A DNA stretch of 64,000 bases from an uncultured Alphaproteobacteria bacterium (GTDB lineage: Bacteria; Pseudomonadota; Alphaproteobacteria; RF32; CAG-239), in contig CAKQKH010000001.1 in NCBI GenBank assembly GCA_934248075.1, forward strand, positions 113,347 to 177,346, read 5' to 3'. Made by a program: the position numbers and the translations under genes. Under the pieces are notes generated by a model that did no database searches, was not told where the DNA came from, and saw only the letters and a list, made by a program, of their open reading frames with translations. Positions within the stretch are counted from its first letter, which is position 1. Each line of letters opens with the position of its first letter. This document shows, in pieces, positions 42,358-50,447 of the stretch.

Positions 42358-43587
42358 CTATGCCGCTTTGTTGCTGGCTTCTTGCGGAGAAAAGAACAAA
42401 GAATCCTGCCGTAGCGAGGCAAATAAATCTGCGTCGGTCGTGGTTATCCAAGCCTGAGTTCCCATAGCTTGAATCTTTTCCAGTAAAGCTTCTTTTTTTA
42501 TCTCGTCTAAATGCGCCGCAACCTCATCAAGCAACAAAACTGGCGCAAATCCCTTGTGTAGGGATTGGCATTTGGCTTGAGCCAAAATTATGCTTATTAG
42601 CAAAGATTTTTGCTCCCCTGTCGAACAAAGCTCTGCCGGCATTTTTTTCTTGCGATAAAAGACCTTAAAATCAGTGCGGTTTACTCCTTCAGCGGATTCG
42701 TTATACTGTACTTTGCGCCGTTGTTTGGCTAGCAAAGAGCGATATTGATCCTCAACCTCAATTGCCGGCATGGTATCAAGCATCTTTTCAATCACACCGT
42801 CCAGCTCCAGCCGAACACTTGGAAAAACATCATCTGGCTCATGTTCAATAAAGGTGTTTAATCGGGCAATTTGTTCACGCCGAGCTGCGGCAATCGCAAC
42901 GCCATAAGCCGCCATGTTTTCTTCCAAACTAGCTATCCAGTGATTATCAGTTTTTCCTTCTTTAAGCAAATGATACCACTCTTTATAGAGGTGGTCAAAA
43001 CTTGCGGTGCGTTTGGCGTGTTCCATATCAAATGCATAGACAAGACGATCCAAAAAACTCCGTCTGGGTTGACTTCCTCCGCGAAAAAGACGATCCATTT
43101 GCGGAGTGAGCCAAATGGCGGAGAAATATTTCCCTAATTCGGCTTGTGAAGAAATTTTTGCTCCGTCAACACGGACGATTCTTCGCTCAAATGAGCGCAA
43201 ATCATCTTCGTCGTCATCTGTTGATTCGCGAGAGCTTTGCTCCACAGCCGTGCCGATTCTAAAAGAATCTTCTCCGCGCTGAACTTCAGCGGCAATTGCC
43301 CAATTAAGCGGTGAGATTGCTTCAGGGCTATATTCGTCCTTTTCTGAAATAACCAATCGTTTTATATCCGCCAATCTGGCTCCGCGCAATCCTCTTCCGG
43401 GAGTTAAAAATGAAATTGCTTCCAAGATATTGGTCTTGCCGCAGCCATTCTCACCGTGAATTACAATGATTCCCGGCTTTGCGTTTATGCGTAAAAACTG
43501 ATAGTTTCTAAAGTCAGTTAAAGTCAGGCGCAAAACGCCTGACTTTTGTTGTTGAAAATCGCTGATATTGTATATCCGGTTGTTCAT
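42358..43587 (-). CDS. recF: DNA replication/repair protein RecF
   Basis: A 409-aa SMC-like ATPase that helps load RecA at gaps. It has L-T-L-T-D-F-R-N-Y near the start, Walker A G-E-N-G-C-G-K-T, W-L-T-P-Q-M-D-R-L-F, the signature S-T-G-E-Q-K-S-L-L and Walker B V-L-L-L-D-E-V-A-A-H-L-D. It is slightly longer than E. coli RecF owing to an acidic insertion around E-S-T-D-D-D-E-D-D. It directly follows dnaN. Confidence 0.95.
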   Translation of the reverse strand: MNNRIYNISDFQQQKSGVLRLTLTDFRNYQFLRINAKPGIIVIHGENGCGKTNILEAISFLTPGRGLRGARLADIKRLVISEKDEYSPEAISPLNWAIAAEVQRGEDSFRIGTAVEQSSRESTDDDEDDLRSFERRIVRVDGAKISSQAELGKYFSAIWLTPQMDRLFRGGSQPRRSFLDRLVYAFDMEHAKRTASFDHLYKEWYHLLKEGKTDNHWIASLEENMAAYGVAIAAARREQIARLNTFIEHEPDDVFPSVRLELDGVIEKMLDTMPAIEVEDQYRSLLAKQRRKVQYNESAEGVNRTDFKVFYRKKKMPAELCSTGEQKSLLISIILAQAKCQSLHKGFAPVLLLDEVAAHLDEIKKEALLEKIQAMGTQAWITTTDADLFASLRQDSLFFSPQEASNKAA

Positions 43588-44706
43588 CTATACCCGCATC
43601 GGCATCAATACATAGATGGCGCTGGCATCACTGGTGTCATGAATAACCGAAGGAGATGATCCGTCTGTGAAAGAAATACGAACTGTCTCGCCTTTTACTT
43701 CGGCCAAAATATCCAACAGATAGCGGAAGTTATAACCGATTTCCAGCGGGTCGCTTTCATATTTAGCGTCCAAGTCTTCAGAAGCATTGCCCAGATCGGG
43801 GCTGGAGGTTATAATCGTAACCTTGTTGGGGTGAGTCAACATTTTGATAGCGCGGGTGCGTTCTGCCACCACCGACACACGGTCAACCGCGGCGGCCAAA
43901 TCTTTAACATTAAGCTCAAGATTCTTGTCATTTTCGGTAGGAATAACCCGTTCATAATCAGGGTAGGTGCCGTCAATCAGCTTAGATGTCAGCGTAACAT
44001 CTGAAAGCGAGAAACGAACTTTGTTTTCAGAAATTTCTACCGTAACATTTTCAACCGAGTTGTCGTCCAACAGTTTGCGAATTTCCGTAACGGTCTTGCG
44101 CGGAATAATCACGCCCTTAAGATCTTCTGCGCCGGCCGGCAACGGAGTCTCAACACAGGCCAAACGGTGTCCGTCTGTTGCTACCACTCGCAATACGTTG
44201 TTGGCGCCCTCTTTCTTGGCGTGAACAAACAAACCGTTCAGATAGTATCTGGTCTCTTCAGTAGATACTGCAAATTGAGTGCGGTCAATAACGTCCTTAA
44301 GATCATCTTTGGCCATAACAAAACTGGTCGGAAGTTTGTCGCCGGAAATAACCGGAAAATCCTCAACTCCGATTGTGGAAAGAGAAAATTTAGAGCGTCC
44401 GGAGGCTATGGTCAGCTGGCCTTTTTCATCAGGAAAAGTCAGCTCTACTTGCGAACCATCGGACAGTTTGCGGACAATATCGTAGAGCATATGAGCAGGA
44501 GCGGTGGTGGCTCCTGTTTCAGATATTTTGGCATCGACAATTTCAGTGATTTCTGTGTCCATGTCGGTAGCCTTAAAGCTGATGCCATCGCCAAGGGCTT
44601 CGATTCTCACATTGGAAAGCACCGGAATTGTGTTTCTTTTTTCCACAATGCTCTGAACATGGCTGAGCGTTTTCAGCAGATTCGCGCGTTCAATCGTAAA
44701 TTTCAT
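43588..44706 (-). CDS. dnaN: DNA polymerase III beta sliding clamp
   Basis: A 372-aa three-domain clamp that tethers polymerases to DNA. It begins M-K-F-T-I-E-R-A-N-L-L and has I-P-V-L-S-N-V-R-I, Y-Y-L-N-G-L-F-V-H, A-T-D-G-H-R-L-A and the C-terminal Y-V-L-M-P-M-R-V, which forms part of the partner-binding groove. The start is set at ATG 44706; a TTG three codons upstream is the alternative. It stands between dnaA and recF, 0 nt from recF. Confidence 0.97.
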   Translation of the reverse strand: MKFTIERANLLKTLSHVQSIVEKRNTIPVLSNVRIEALGDGISFKATDMDTEITEIVDAKISETGATTAPAHMLYDIVRKLSDGSQVELTFPDEKGQLTIASGRSKFSLSTIGVEDFPVISGDKLPTSFVMAKDDLKDVIDRTQFAVSTEETRYYLNGLFVHAKKEGANNVLRVVATDGHRLACVETPLPAGAEDLKGVIIPRKTVTEIRKLLDDNSVENVTVEISENKVRFSLSDVTLTSKLIDGTYPDYERVIPTENDKNLELNVKDLAAAVDRVSVVAERTRAIKMLTHPNKVTIITSSPDLGNASEDLDAKYESDPLEIGYNFRYLLDILAEVKGETVRISFTDGSSPSVIHDTSDASAIYVLMPMRV

Positions 44707-44880
44707 TTTTTGCAATCCGTAAAATTAAGTTATTATTGCCCCAATAATACCACAAACTCTCTAAATCAGAAGTCAAATCAAACAATATTCAACAACTTTT
44801 TGCAGATTTGGCGTTTAAATCGACAATAAAAAACAACCCCGCTTTGCCGGCGGGGTTGTGAGGAGTTTACAGCGGTGTTT

Positions 44881-46320
44881 TTAAGCGTCTAAAGTGCGGC
44901 GCAAAGTCTCAATGCTTTCGGCTAAAGATGCGTCTTCAACGATCAATTCTTCAACCTTGCGCACCGCGTGCATCACGGTAGTGTGGTCACGATCAAACTT
45001 GCGGCCTATCTCCGGCAATGAGCGAGCGGTCAGCATTTTAGCCAGATACATGGCAATCTGCCGTGGGCGAGCCACATTACGAGCGCGGCGAGATGATTGC
45101 ATCTCTTTAACCGAAATATTGAAATGCTCGGCAACTTTTTTCTGAATTTCATCAATGGTGGTGCGCTTGTCATAGGAGCGCAACATATCCTTAAGCACGT
45201 CTTGTGTCATATCCAAAGTTATTTCTTTATCGGACAGAAGCTGAGAATGTGCTATAACCCTACGCAAAGCGCCTTCAAGCTCACGAATGTTAGAGGTGAT
45301 TTTTTGCGCTAAAAATTCAGCAACTTTTTGCGGAAGTTCAACCCCCAACTGTTGGGCCTTGTTGTTGAGAATGCCCATGCGCAAGTCAAAATCAGTGGGG
45401 TGAATGTCGGCAACCAAACCGCAACCCAATCGAGACTTAAGACGAGCTTCGATTCCTTCCAGATCGGCCGGTGATTTGTCAGCCGAAATAATAATCTGGC
45501 GACCTTCTTCAATCAGGGAATTGAAAGTGTAGAAAAATTCTTCTTGAGTAGTGTCTTTCCCGCCCATAAACTGCACATCATCTACCATTAGAACATCAAC
45601 AGAGCGGAATTGTTCTTTGAAAGCGGTGGTGTCTTTGTAACGCAAAGCTCTAACAAATTTGTACATAAACTTTTCCGCAGACAAATACACAATATTGCGG
45701 GTCGGATCTTGCTGCTTGATGTGCCAAGCGATAGCGTGCATCAGGTGAGTCTTGCCGAGGCCGACGCCTGAATACAAAAACAACGGATTAAAAGAAATGT
45801 TGCGCGATTCTGCAACCTTGCGTGCTGCGGCATATGCGAATTCATTGGTTTTGCCAACCACAAAGTTTTCAAAAGTATATTGCGGGTTAAGCGGAACCGA
45901 TAAAGAATCGCTCATGACGCCGTCATTACTGTTGGCAATAACGGAGTTAATGCCTGACTGATAAACATTTTGCGGAGCCGGAGTGGTGGTAATTTTCTTA
46001 AGCAAAGAACGGCAAGTCGGATTATAAAGACTGGGAGTTTCTTCTGCTGATGCCTGAACAATAAAATTTATGTTCTTAATGGCGGGGTTTTTCTTTTCCC
46101 AAATTTTGTGAATGCGATCACTGTAATGGGTGATAACCCAGTTTCTCATAAATCTTGTCGGAACGCAGATATTCATAACGCCGTCCGAAAAAGATCCGAG
46201 GCTTAAGGGTTTAAGCCAGCTTTCATATGCCGTATCACCAACCTCATTTTTTAATTGGCCGCAGATCTGCCCCCATTGATCTTGAACAGAGCTGTCATTT
46301 ATTATTGCTTCTTCAGCCAT
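44881..46320 (-). CDS. dnaA: Chromosomal replication initiator DnaA
   Basis: A 479-aa AAA+ initiator. Domain I W-G-Q-I-C-G-Q-L...Y-E-S-W-L-K-P-L, Walker A S-G-V-G-L-G-K-T-H-L-M-H-A, Walker B V-L-M-V-D-D-V-Q-F, sensor/box VII region, and the DnaA-box helix-turn-helix R-P-R-Q-I-A-M-Y-L-A-K...D-H-T-T-V-M-H-A are all present. Its upstream region forms a large foldback (46365-46454). The dnaA-dnaN-recF order is the ancestral one, but gyrB is elsewhere. Confidence 0.98.
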   Translation of the reverse strand: MAEEAIINDSSVQDQWGQICGQLKNEVGDTAYESWLKPLSLGSFSDGVMNICVPTRFMRNWVITHYSDRIHKIWEKKNPAIKNINFIVQASAEETPSLYNPTCRSLLKKITTTPAPQNVYQSGINSVIANSNDGVMSDSLSVPLNPQYTFENFVVGKTNEFAYAAARKVAESRNISFNPLFLYSGVGLGKTHLMHAIAWHIKQQDPTRNIVYLSAEKFMYKFVRALRYKDTTAFKEQFRSVDVLMVDDVQFMGGKDTTQEEFFYTFNSLIEEGRQIIISADKSPADLEGIEARLKSRLGCGLVADIHPTDFDLRMGILNNKAQQLGVELPQKVAEFLAQKITSNIRELEGALRRVIAHSQLLSDKEITLDMTQDVLKDMLRSYDKRTTIDEIQKKVAEHFNISVKEMQSSRRARNVARPRQIAMYLAKMLTARSLPEIGRKFDRDHTTVMHAVRKVEELIVEDASLAESIETLRRTLDA

Positions 46321-46364
46321 TGTAACTCCCCAATTAAATCAAAAATTAAATCCCCAGCCGACAC

Positions 46365-46454
46365 GGTATGTTGAGATTTGTCTGTTTTTGACTTTTGTCG
46401 CGGCTAAAAGCAATCCCCATTGCTCATAACCAAAACAAACAGTCTCAACATACC
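46365..46454 (-). promoter_or_regulatory. Large stem-loop in the dnaA leader region
   Basis: GGTATGTTGAGA (46365-46376) is perfectly complementary to TCTCAACATACC (46443-46454). After a five-base bulge the pairing continues with CTGTTT (46382-46387) and AAACAG (46437-46442). The loop carries a further hairpin, AGCAAT-CCCC-ATTGCT (46410-46425). It begins 45 nt before the dnaA start and would be transcribed as leader RNA. Confidence 0.6.
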
Positions 46455-46578
46455 ATTGTTGGCAGATTCGCCATTTTTATTTATTTGTAAGAGATAATCT
46501 GGACCTTCTGGTGGTACGGATAACCGTGGTATTTTCTTTTGCCGATTACTTAACAAACTCTTAAAAAGTGATTCGGAT

Positions 46579-46584
46579 GTTATA
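46579..46584 (-). promoter_or_regulatory. Candidate -10 box of the dnaA promoter
   Basis: Minus-strand TATAAC preceded at 17 nt by GGTTGT and at 15 nt by TTGTAT. A weak match; it would give a leader of about 255 nt including the stem-loop. Confidence 0.35.
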
Positions 46585-46697
46585 GGGGATTAGCAGAAAA
46601 TACAACCCAAAAAAGTCAGAACAGAACCCGAACATTGCAATTAAATTCCTTGACATAGAGTCCTTGCAGAGTCGCAGAGATTCGCCGATTTTTGGCA

Positions 46698-46754
46698 CAA
46701 AAAAGCGCAAACTCCACTGTCTTGCAAAGTCAAGCAAGACTGAAAGTTTGCGCT
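46698..46754 (-). terminator. rpsT terminator
   Basis: On the minus strand AGCGCAAACT (46754-46745) pairs with AGTTTGCGCT (46713-46704), with an inner GTCTTGC/GCAAGAC stem, followed by TTTTTTGTG. Confidence 0.85.
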
Positions 46755-46777
46755 GAAATAATTCTAAAAAATCGAGC

Positions 46778-47038
46778 TTAAAGAGCTTTGATTTTTTTGG
46801 ACAGACGAGAAGTTGTGCGAGCAGCAGTGTTCAATTTATAAACACCTTTGCGTACAGCGCGCATCAACTCAGATTCTGCAGTTTTGAATTCTGCGGCAGC
46901 CAGTTCTTTATTGCCGCTCAAAATAGCTGCTTCAACTTTTTTAACGAAAGTGCGAACGCGACTTCTGCGAGCGCCGTTAATAATGCTTCTTTTGTTGTTG
47001 CGAATAATTCTTGTCTTTGCCGATTTATGATTGGCCAT
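46778..47038 (-). CDS. rpsT: 30S ribosomal protein S20
   Basis: An 86-aa basic, all-helical protein binding the bottom of 16S rRNA. The start M-A-N-H-K-S-A-K-T-R-I-I-R-N and the C-terminal K-G-V-Y-K-L-N-T-A-A-R-T-T-S-R-L are the S20 hallmarks. It has its own promoter at 47092-47121 and terminator. It sits upstream of dnaA on the same strand, as in other alphaproteobacteria. Confidence 0.97.
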   Translation of the reverse strand: MANHKSAKTRIIRNNKRSIINGARRSRVRTFVKKVEAAILSGNKELAAAEFKTAESELMRAVRKGVYKLNTAARTTSRLSKKIKAL

Positions 47039-47091
47039 TTTTCTTCTTCCATCTAATTAAAAGGTTACAAACAAAATTTTAAATGTAATGT

Positions 47092-47121
47092 CTTATAAAC
47101 TCTAAGTGCTTTGCAAGTCAA
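47092..47121 (-). promoter_or_regulatory. rpsT promoter
   Basis: TTGACT (47121-47116), 18-nt spacer, TATAAG (47097-47092) on the minus strand, 54 nt upstream of the S20 start. Confidence 0.65.
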
Positions 47122-47149
47122 CAATAATTTTCGCAAAAAGGCCAATTAA

Positions 47150-47908
47150 CTAAAATTTTTGCGCCGCTTTGCTGAGATTTTCTCGAAATTCTTCGGTGTT
47201 GATGCTCAGGCGGCAACTTTTGGTTTCAAGCTCCATGGCGTTTTGCAGATTCATATTTTCCACCTGACGAATGGTTTCTTTGGCCTGACACACCGCCTGA
47301 TACGGCAATGAAGCGATTCTCATCGCCACGCGCACGGCCTCGTTTTCAAGGTCGGTCAGATTAACAACGCGGCTGATTAATCCGGCCATAGAGGCTTCTT
47401 CGGCAGATATGGCCTTGCCGGTTAAAATAGCTTCCATTGTTTTGGCTTTGCCAATGCGTTTTACCAGTTTGGAGCAACCGCCAAACGCCGGAATCATGCC
47501 AATGCTGACTTCCGGATAACCGAACTGTGCGGAGTCCGAGGCCAAAATCACATCACATGCCATGGCTAAATCACAACCGATTCCCAAAGCGTATCCTGAA
47601 ACTGCGGCAATAAGCGGTTTGGCGCAATTGGCAATTTTGGCAAATTCATCTTGCCAGGTTTTTAGCGCAAAACTTTGCATGGCGGTCTCTTGACTTAGTT
47701 CGTTAAGGTCGATTCCCGCGGCAAAAAACTGTTCATTTCCTTTGAGTATAATAACGCGAATGTTGTCATCATACTCCCATGTTTGAACCTGATAAGAAAT
47801 GTCATTAAGCATTTCCAGACTAACGGCGTTTAGAACTTCCGGCCGATTTAGGGTGATAACGCCAACGTTGTCTATTACTTCAGTCAAAATATTGCTAGAT
47901 TCTTCCAT
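47150..47908 (-). CDS. Enoyl-CoA hydratase/isomerase family protein
   Basis: A 252-aa crotonase-fold protein. The oxyanion-hole motifs F-A-A-G-I-D-L near 62-68 and G-Y-A-L-G-I-G near 105-111 are present. Of the two catalytic glutamates of hydratases, the one in F-G-Y-P-E-V (Glu133) is kept, while the other is Asp113 (G-C-D-L-A-M-A-C-D instead of C-E-L). The precise reaction is therefore uncertain. Its place between mutM and rpsT-dnaA is conserved in alphaproteobacteria and does not reveal the pathway. Confidence 0.88.
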   Translation of the reverse strand: MEESSNILTEVIDNVGVITLNRPEVLNAVSLEMLNDISYQVQTWEYDDNIRVIILKGNEQFFAAGIDLNELSQETAMQSFALKTWQDEFAKIANCAKPLIAAVSGYALGIGCDLAMACDVILASDSAQFGYPEVSIGMIPAFGGCSKLVKRIGKAKTMEAILTGKAISAEEASMAGLISRVVNLTDLENEAVRVAMRIASLPYQAVCQAKETIRQVENMNLQNAMELETKSCRLSINTEEFRENLSKAAQKF

Positions 47909-47917
47909 AGCTGTTTC

Positions 47918-48274
47918 CTAAATTTTGCTTTTAACGGTAATGCGCACATTCAAAGGTTTATCAGATTCTTTAGTAATCTCAATGATTTCGCCTTCACGCT
48001 CAAAAATCAAGGTGTTGCCGCGTTTTCCCTGATAAATCCAACCCATCTGCGGCAGAGTCGATTTATAAAAATCCTGCACTTTTTTAAATTTTATCGATTC
48101 GCCGCGCAAGACCACCTCAATCAAACGACTTTCTTCATTACCGAAGCTTATGTCGTCATTAGATTGCTGGGTCAAACCTTCCATAATCGGAACATCTTCC
48201 AGCCCTTCAATAAACGCGGCTTGAGCGTTAAAGCTGAATATTAGGCAAATTAAAAAAAACACAGTATATTTCAT
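47918..48274 (-). CDS. Small periplasmic protein, unknown function
   Basis: A 118-aa protein with a clear signal peptide (cleavage after A-Q-A, about residue 19). The mature region of about 100 residues has V-P-I-M-E-G-L-T-Q near its N-terminus and then F-K-K-V-Q-D-F-Y-K-S-T-L-P-Q-M-G-W and G-N-T-L-I-F-E-R-E-G-E, suggesting a small alpha/beta fold. I do not recognise the family with certainty. It is 9 nt from both mutM and the crotonase gene, so it is in the same operon. Confidence 0.75.
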   Translation of the reverse strand: MKYTVFFLICLIFSFNAQAAFIEGLEDVPIMEGLTQQSNDDISFGNEESRLIEVVLRGESIKFKKVQDFYKSTLPQMGWIYQGKRGNTLIFEREGEIIEITKESDKPLNVRITVKSKI

Positions 48275-48283
48275 GTCGATTCC

Positions 48284-49111
48284 TTATTTTTGTTTTTGCG
48301 GGCAATAAAAAGTTGAACGTCCGGCAATTACAATTTTACAGATTCCTTTGTTACAAGTGCAGTTCGAACATTTTTGACCTTCTTTACCATAAACCTGATG
48401 CTGATTTTGAAAGTATCCCAAACTGCCGTCTGGTTTTTCATAATCTCTCAGGGTTGATCCTCCGGCCTTGATCGCGTTGGTCAGAATATTTCGTGTTGCA
48501 GTTATCAGAGCTGCGGATTCCTCAAGGCTGATTTTGTCGGCCGGCCGCAGAGGCGATATTGCGGTGGCAAACAAAACTTCGGAGGCGTAAATATTGCCGA
48601 TGCCGACGACAATGCTTTGATCTAACAATGCGGCTTTAATCGGAATTCTTTTCTTTTGCAGGCGATTGTGCAGGTACTCGGCCGTCAGTTCTTTAGCAAA
48701 AGGCTCGATTCCCAAATCAGCAAAAAAAGGTAACTTGTTCAGTCCTTCGGTTTGAGCGTAAGTAAACAACCCAAACCGTCGCGGGTCATTATAAACCAAG
48801 TAGCCATTGTCAGTTTCTATAATAATATGGTCATGTTTGTTCAGCGGATTCGGTAATTGATCACAAATTAAAATCTTGCCGCTCATACCCATGTGCCAAA
48901 TCAATGACAAACCGTTGTTCAGTTCAATCACAATATATTTGGCACGGCGAGAATATCCGATTATTGTCGTTTCGTTGGCTTTTTGCGCAATGTCTGCCGG
49001 AACCGGTATGCGCAATTTGTTTTGCCGCACGACAATCTTGCGGATTCGGCAATAACCGATCGATTTGGCAATCCCGTTTTTAATAGTTTCAACTTCAGGC
49101 AATTCCGGCAT
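48284..49111 (-). CDS. mutM: Formamidopyrimidine-DNA glycosylase with altered zinc finger
   Basis: A 275-aa bifunctional glycosylase/AP lyase that removes 8-oxoguanine. The start ATG 49111 gives the essential M-P-E-L-P-E-V-E (Pro2 nucleophile, Glu3); K57-region R-R-A-K-Y and the Q-x-x-x-V-Y-G-K-E-G linker are kept. The C-terminal finger is unusual: instead of C-x2-C-x16-C-x2-C, it reads C-S-N-C-T-C-N-K-G-I-C ... F-Y-C-P-Q-K, so the last zinc Cys is Lys while two extra Cys appear earlier. Confidence 0.95.
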   Translation of the reverse strand: MPELPEVETIKNGIAKSIGYCRIRKIVVRQNKLRIPVPADIAQKANETTIIGYSRRAKYIVIELNNGLSLIWHMGMSGKILICDQLPNPLNKHDHIIIETDNGYLVYNDPRRFGLFTYAQTEGLNKLPFFADLGIEPFAKELTAEYLHNRLQKKRIPIKAALLDQSIVVGIGNIYASEVLFATAISPLRPADKISLEESAALITATRNILTNAIKAGGSTLRDYEKPDGSLGYFQNQHQVYGKEGQKCSNCTCNKGICKIVIAGRSTFYCPQKQK

Positions 49112-49276
49112 AATATCCTCAACAAGCACATGCTACTATCCGCATTATAAATAATTTTAGAGAGAATACAATTTATAAAAGTTATTCGGCGGAAAAATCG
49201 GATAATTTTTGCATTGCCCTTTGTTTGTAAAGAGGGTATATTGCTCCAATGCTTAATTTTAAATTCTCGGATTGTC

Positions 49277-49825
49277 ATGAAAAAAACAACCAAACGACGT
49301 AGTAAATATTTTGCCCCGCAGAATGAACATGCGGCGCACTGCTGTGATTATCCGGGTTGTCAAGAAAAGGGTGAGTATCGCGCGCCCAAAGACCGCTCGT
49401 TAAAAGATTATTACTGGTTTTGCCTTAAGCATGTTCAGGAATATAATGCAAAATGGAATTATTACGACGGAATTGATGCCGAAGAAGACGAGCGGCAGGA
49501 ACAAAGACGCCGCCGCTTTAGGTTTGGCGCCAAGGTAAAATATAACTTTGGTTTTGATATTAACGGCAATTTTGAATTCTTTGATGATTACAGTCCGGAT
49601 TATTCCATTATCAACGAAGCCCGTTTTTCAAAAGATGAGAGAGCTTGTTTGGAAATAATGGAATTGGATATTAATGAAATTAATGCGGACAACCTAAAAA
49701 AACAGTATAAAAAAATGGTGAAAAAATATCATCCCGATGTTAATCCCGACAACAAAGACGCTGAAGAAAAATTTAAGATTCTTTCAACTGCATACAAAAG
49801 TTTGTTAGCCAAATTAGGCTGTTAA
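49277..49825 (+). CDS. J-domain protein
   Basis: A 182-aa DnaJ-like cochaperone. The J domain is at the C-terminus: L-K-K-Q-Y-K-K-M-V-K-K-Y-H-P-D-V-N-P-D-N with the essential HPD, then F-K-I-L-S-T-A-Y. The N-terminal half has four Cys/His positions (H-C-C-D-Y-P-G-C...F-C-L-K-H) that look like a metal site. Homologues with this layout are common in alphaproteobacteria; the client is unknown. I start at ATG 49277 since the 21 codons upstream are not family-like. Confidence 0.9.
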   Translation: MKKTTKRRSKYFAPQNEHAAHCCDYPGCQEKGEYRAPKDRSLKDYYWFCLKHVQEYNAKWNYYDGIDAEEDERQEQRRRRFRFGAKVKYNFGFDINGNFEFFDDYSPDYSIINEARFSKDERACLEIMELDINEINADNLKKQYKKMVKKYHPDVNPDNKDAEEKFKILSTAYKSLLAKLGC

Positions 49826-49891
49826 CCTGCTCTATTTCTGTTGAAAATTAAGCGATGATGCTAGAGAAGTTGTGCTATAATGATATTTTGT

Positions 49892-49985
49892 AGCAGAGTT
49901 ATGTCCGCACTCTATCTGATTTTTCCCCTTAAAATTAAGGGGAGGAATCTGATTGTGCCGGATTTCAACCACAATACTGTCATTC
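49892..49985 (+). repeat. Dispersed repeat, copy related to 52436-52512
   Basis: Begins TAGCAGAGT, contains a hairpin of C- and G-runs (CCCCTTAA/TTAAGGGG at 49925-49942) followed by GGAGGAATCTGATTGTGC. The same order (TAGCAGAGT, C-run/G-run hairpin, GGAGGAGCCTGATAGTGC) recurs at 52436-52512. Confidence 0.7.
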
Positions 49986-50087
49986 TGGCGCTGCCGAGCC
50001 GGCAGGGGCAAAAGCAAGAATATACTCGCAACTCACTTTGTTCGTTGCTCGGAATAGTGTCAGATTTTAACCACAATACTGTCATTC
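49967..50087 (+). repeat. 19-bp direct repeat pair
   Basis: The 19-mer AACCACAATACTGTCATTC occurs at 49967-49985 and again at 50069-50087, 102 bp apart. Confidence 0.9.
50022..50051 (+). repeat. Dispersed repeat, inverted copy near 52530
   Basis: TACTCGCAACTCACTTTGTT with CGTTGCTCG following matches, on the opposite strand, the segment ending near 52552 (CGAGCAACGAACAAGGTGAG followed by TTGCGAGTA), with one difference. Confidence 0.75.
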
Positions 50088-50107
50088 CGGCGAAAGCCGG
50101 AATCCAG
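50081..50107 (+). repeat. Short palindromic element
   Basis: ATTCCGGC-GAAA-GCCGGAAT (50084-50103), a perfect 8-bp hairpin followed by CCAG, of the kind dispersed in many proteobacterial genomes. Confidence 0.8.
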
Positions 50108-50122
50108 TAAAAACAATAGCCG

Positions 50123-50214
50123 ATGTCATTGCGCGAACGGCGATTAGCCGTGAGAAGCAATCCATTTTTATCAAGAAACAATAAGATGGATTGCTTCGGT
50201 TCACTCAGAGTGAC
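50123..50214 (+). repeat. MITE-like palindromic repeat 1
   Basis: Starts TGTCATTGCG and ends CACTCAGAGTGACAG; it has an 11-bp inverted core AAGCAATCCAT (50155-50165) / ATGGATTGCTT (50186-50196). Confidence 0.7.
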
Positions 50215-50228
50215 AGTGCCGTTCCTCA

Positions 50229-50293
50229 TTGTCATCCTGAGCGGAGCGAAGGATCCAGTATTAATGGACTCTTCGTTGCACTCAGAGTGACAG
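50229..50293 (+). repeat. MITE-like palindromic repeat 2
   Basis: Starts TTGTCATCCTGAGCGGAGCG and ends with the same GCACTCAGAGTGACAG as repeat 1. It looks like a rearranged member of the same family. Confidence 0.65.
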
Positions 50294-50447
50294 AGCCTAC
50301 TTCTCATTGTCATTTTCCGGCTGATTTGCCTTTTTTATAGCAATTTTGCAAAATATCTTGTTGAAAACTGCGGGAACGGCTTGGCTTTTATCGTCAATAT
50401 ACCATAATGACTTGTGGTATGTTAACGAAAGCCGGAGTTAGGGAAAA

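Larger units (their letters stand above)
46321..46777. other. dnaA-rpsT intergenic region with foldback and possible dnaA promoter
   Basis: A 457-bp gap with no reading frame I would support. It holds the rpsT terminator on the right, a TATAAC-type -10 on the minus strand, and a large inverted repeat just upstream of dnaA. I see no cluster of DnaA boxes (TTATNCACA) by eye, so I do not call an origin here. Confidence 0.7.
49826..50447. other. Repeat-rich intergenic region before the flagellin-like gene
   Basis: 622 bp without a supportable gene, made almost wholly of short dispersed and palindromic repeats (listed separately). A weak promoter-like TTGGCT-N16-CATAAT and an ATACCA/TGGTAT inverted repeat lie around 50380-50420, just upstream of the flagellin-like gene. 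Confidence 0.7.

Noticed and set aside
46321..46777. Possible replication origin next to dnaA
   Set aside because: I found no cluster of DnaA boxes or AT-rich 13-mers by eye; the foldback fits a leader structure better.
49967..50087. CRISPR array
   Set aside because: Only two copies of a 19-mer with a 102-bp spacer and no cas genes.
49912..50313. Open frames across the repeats before the flagellin-like gene
   Set aside because: They translate palindromic repeats; the two strands are both open by chance.
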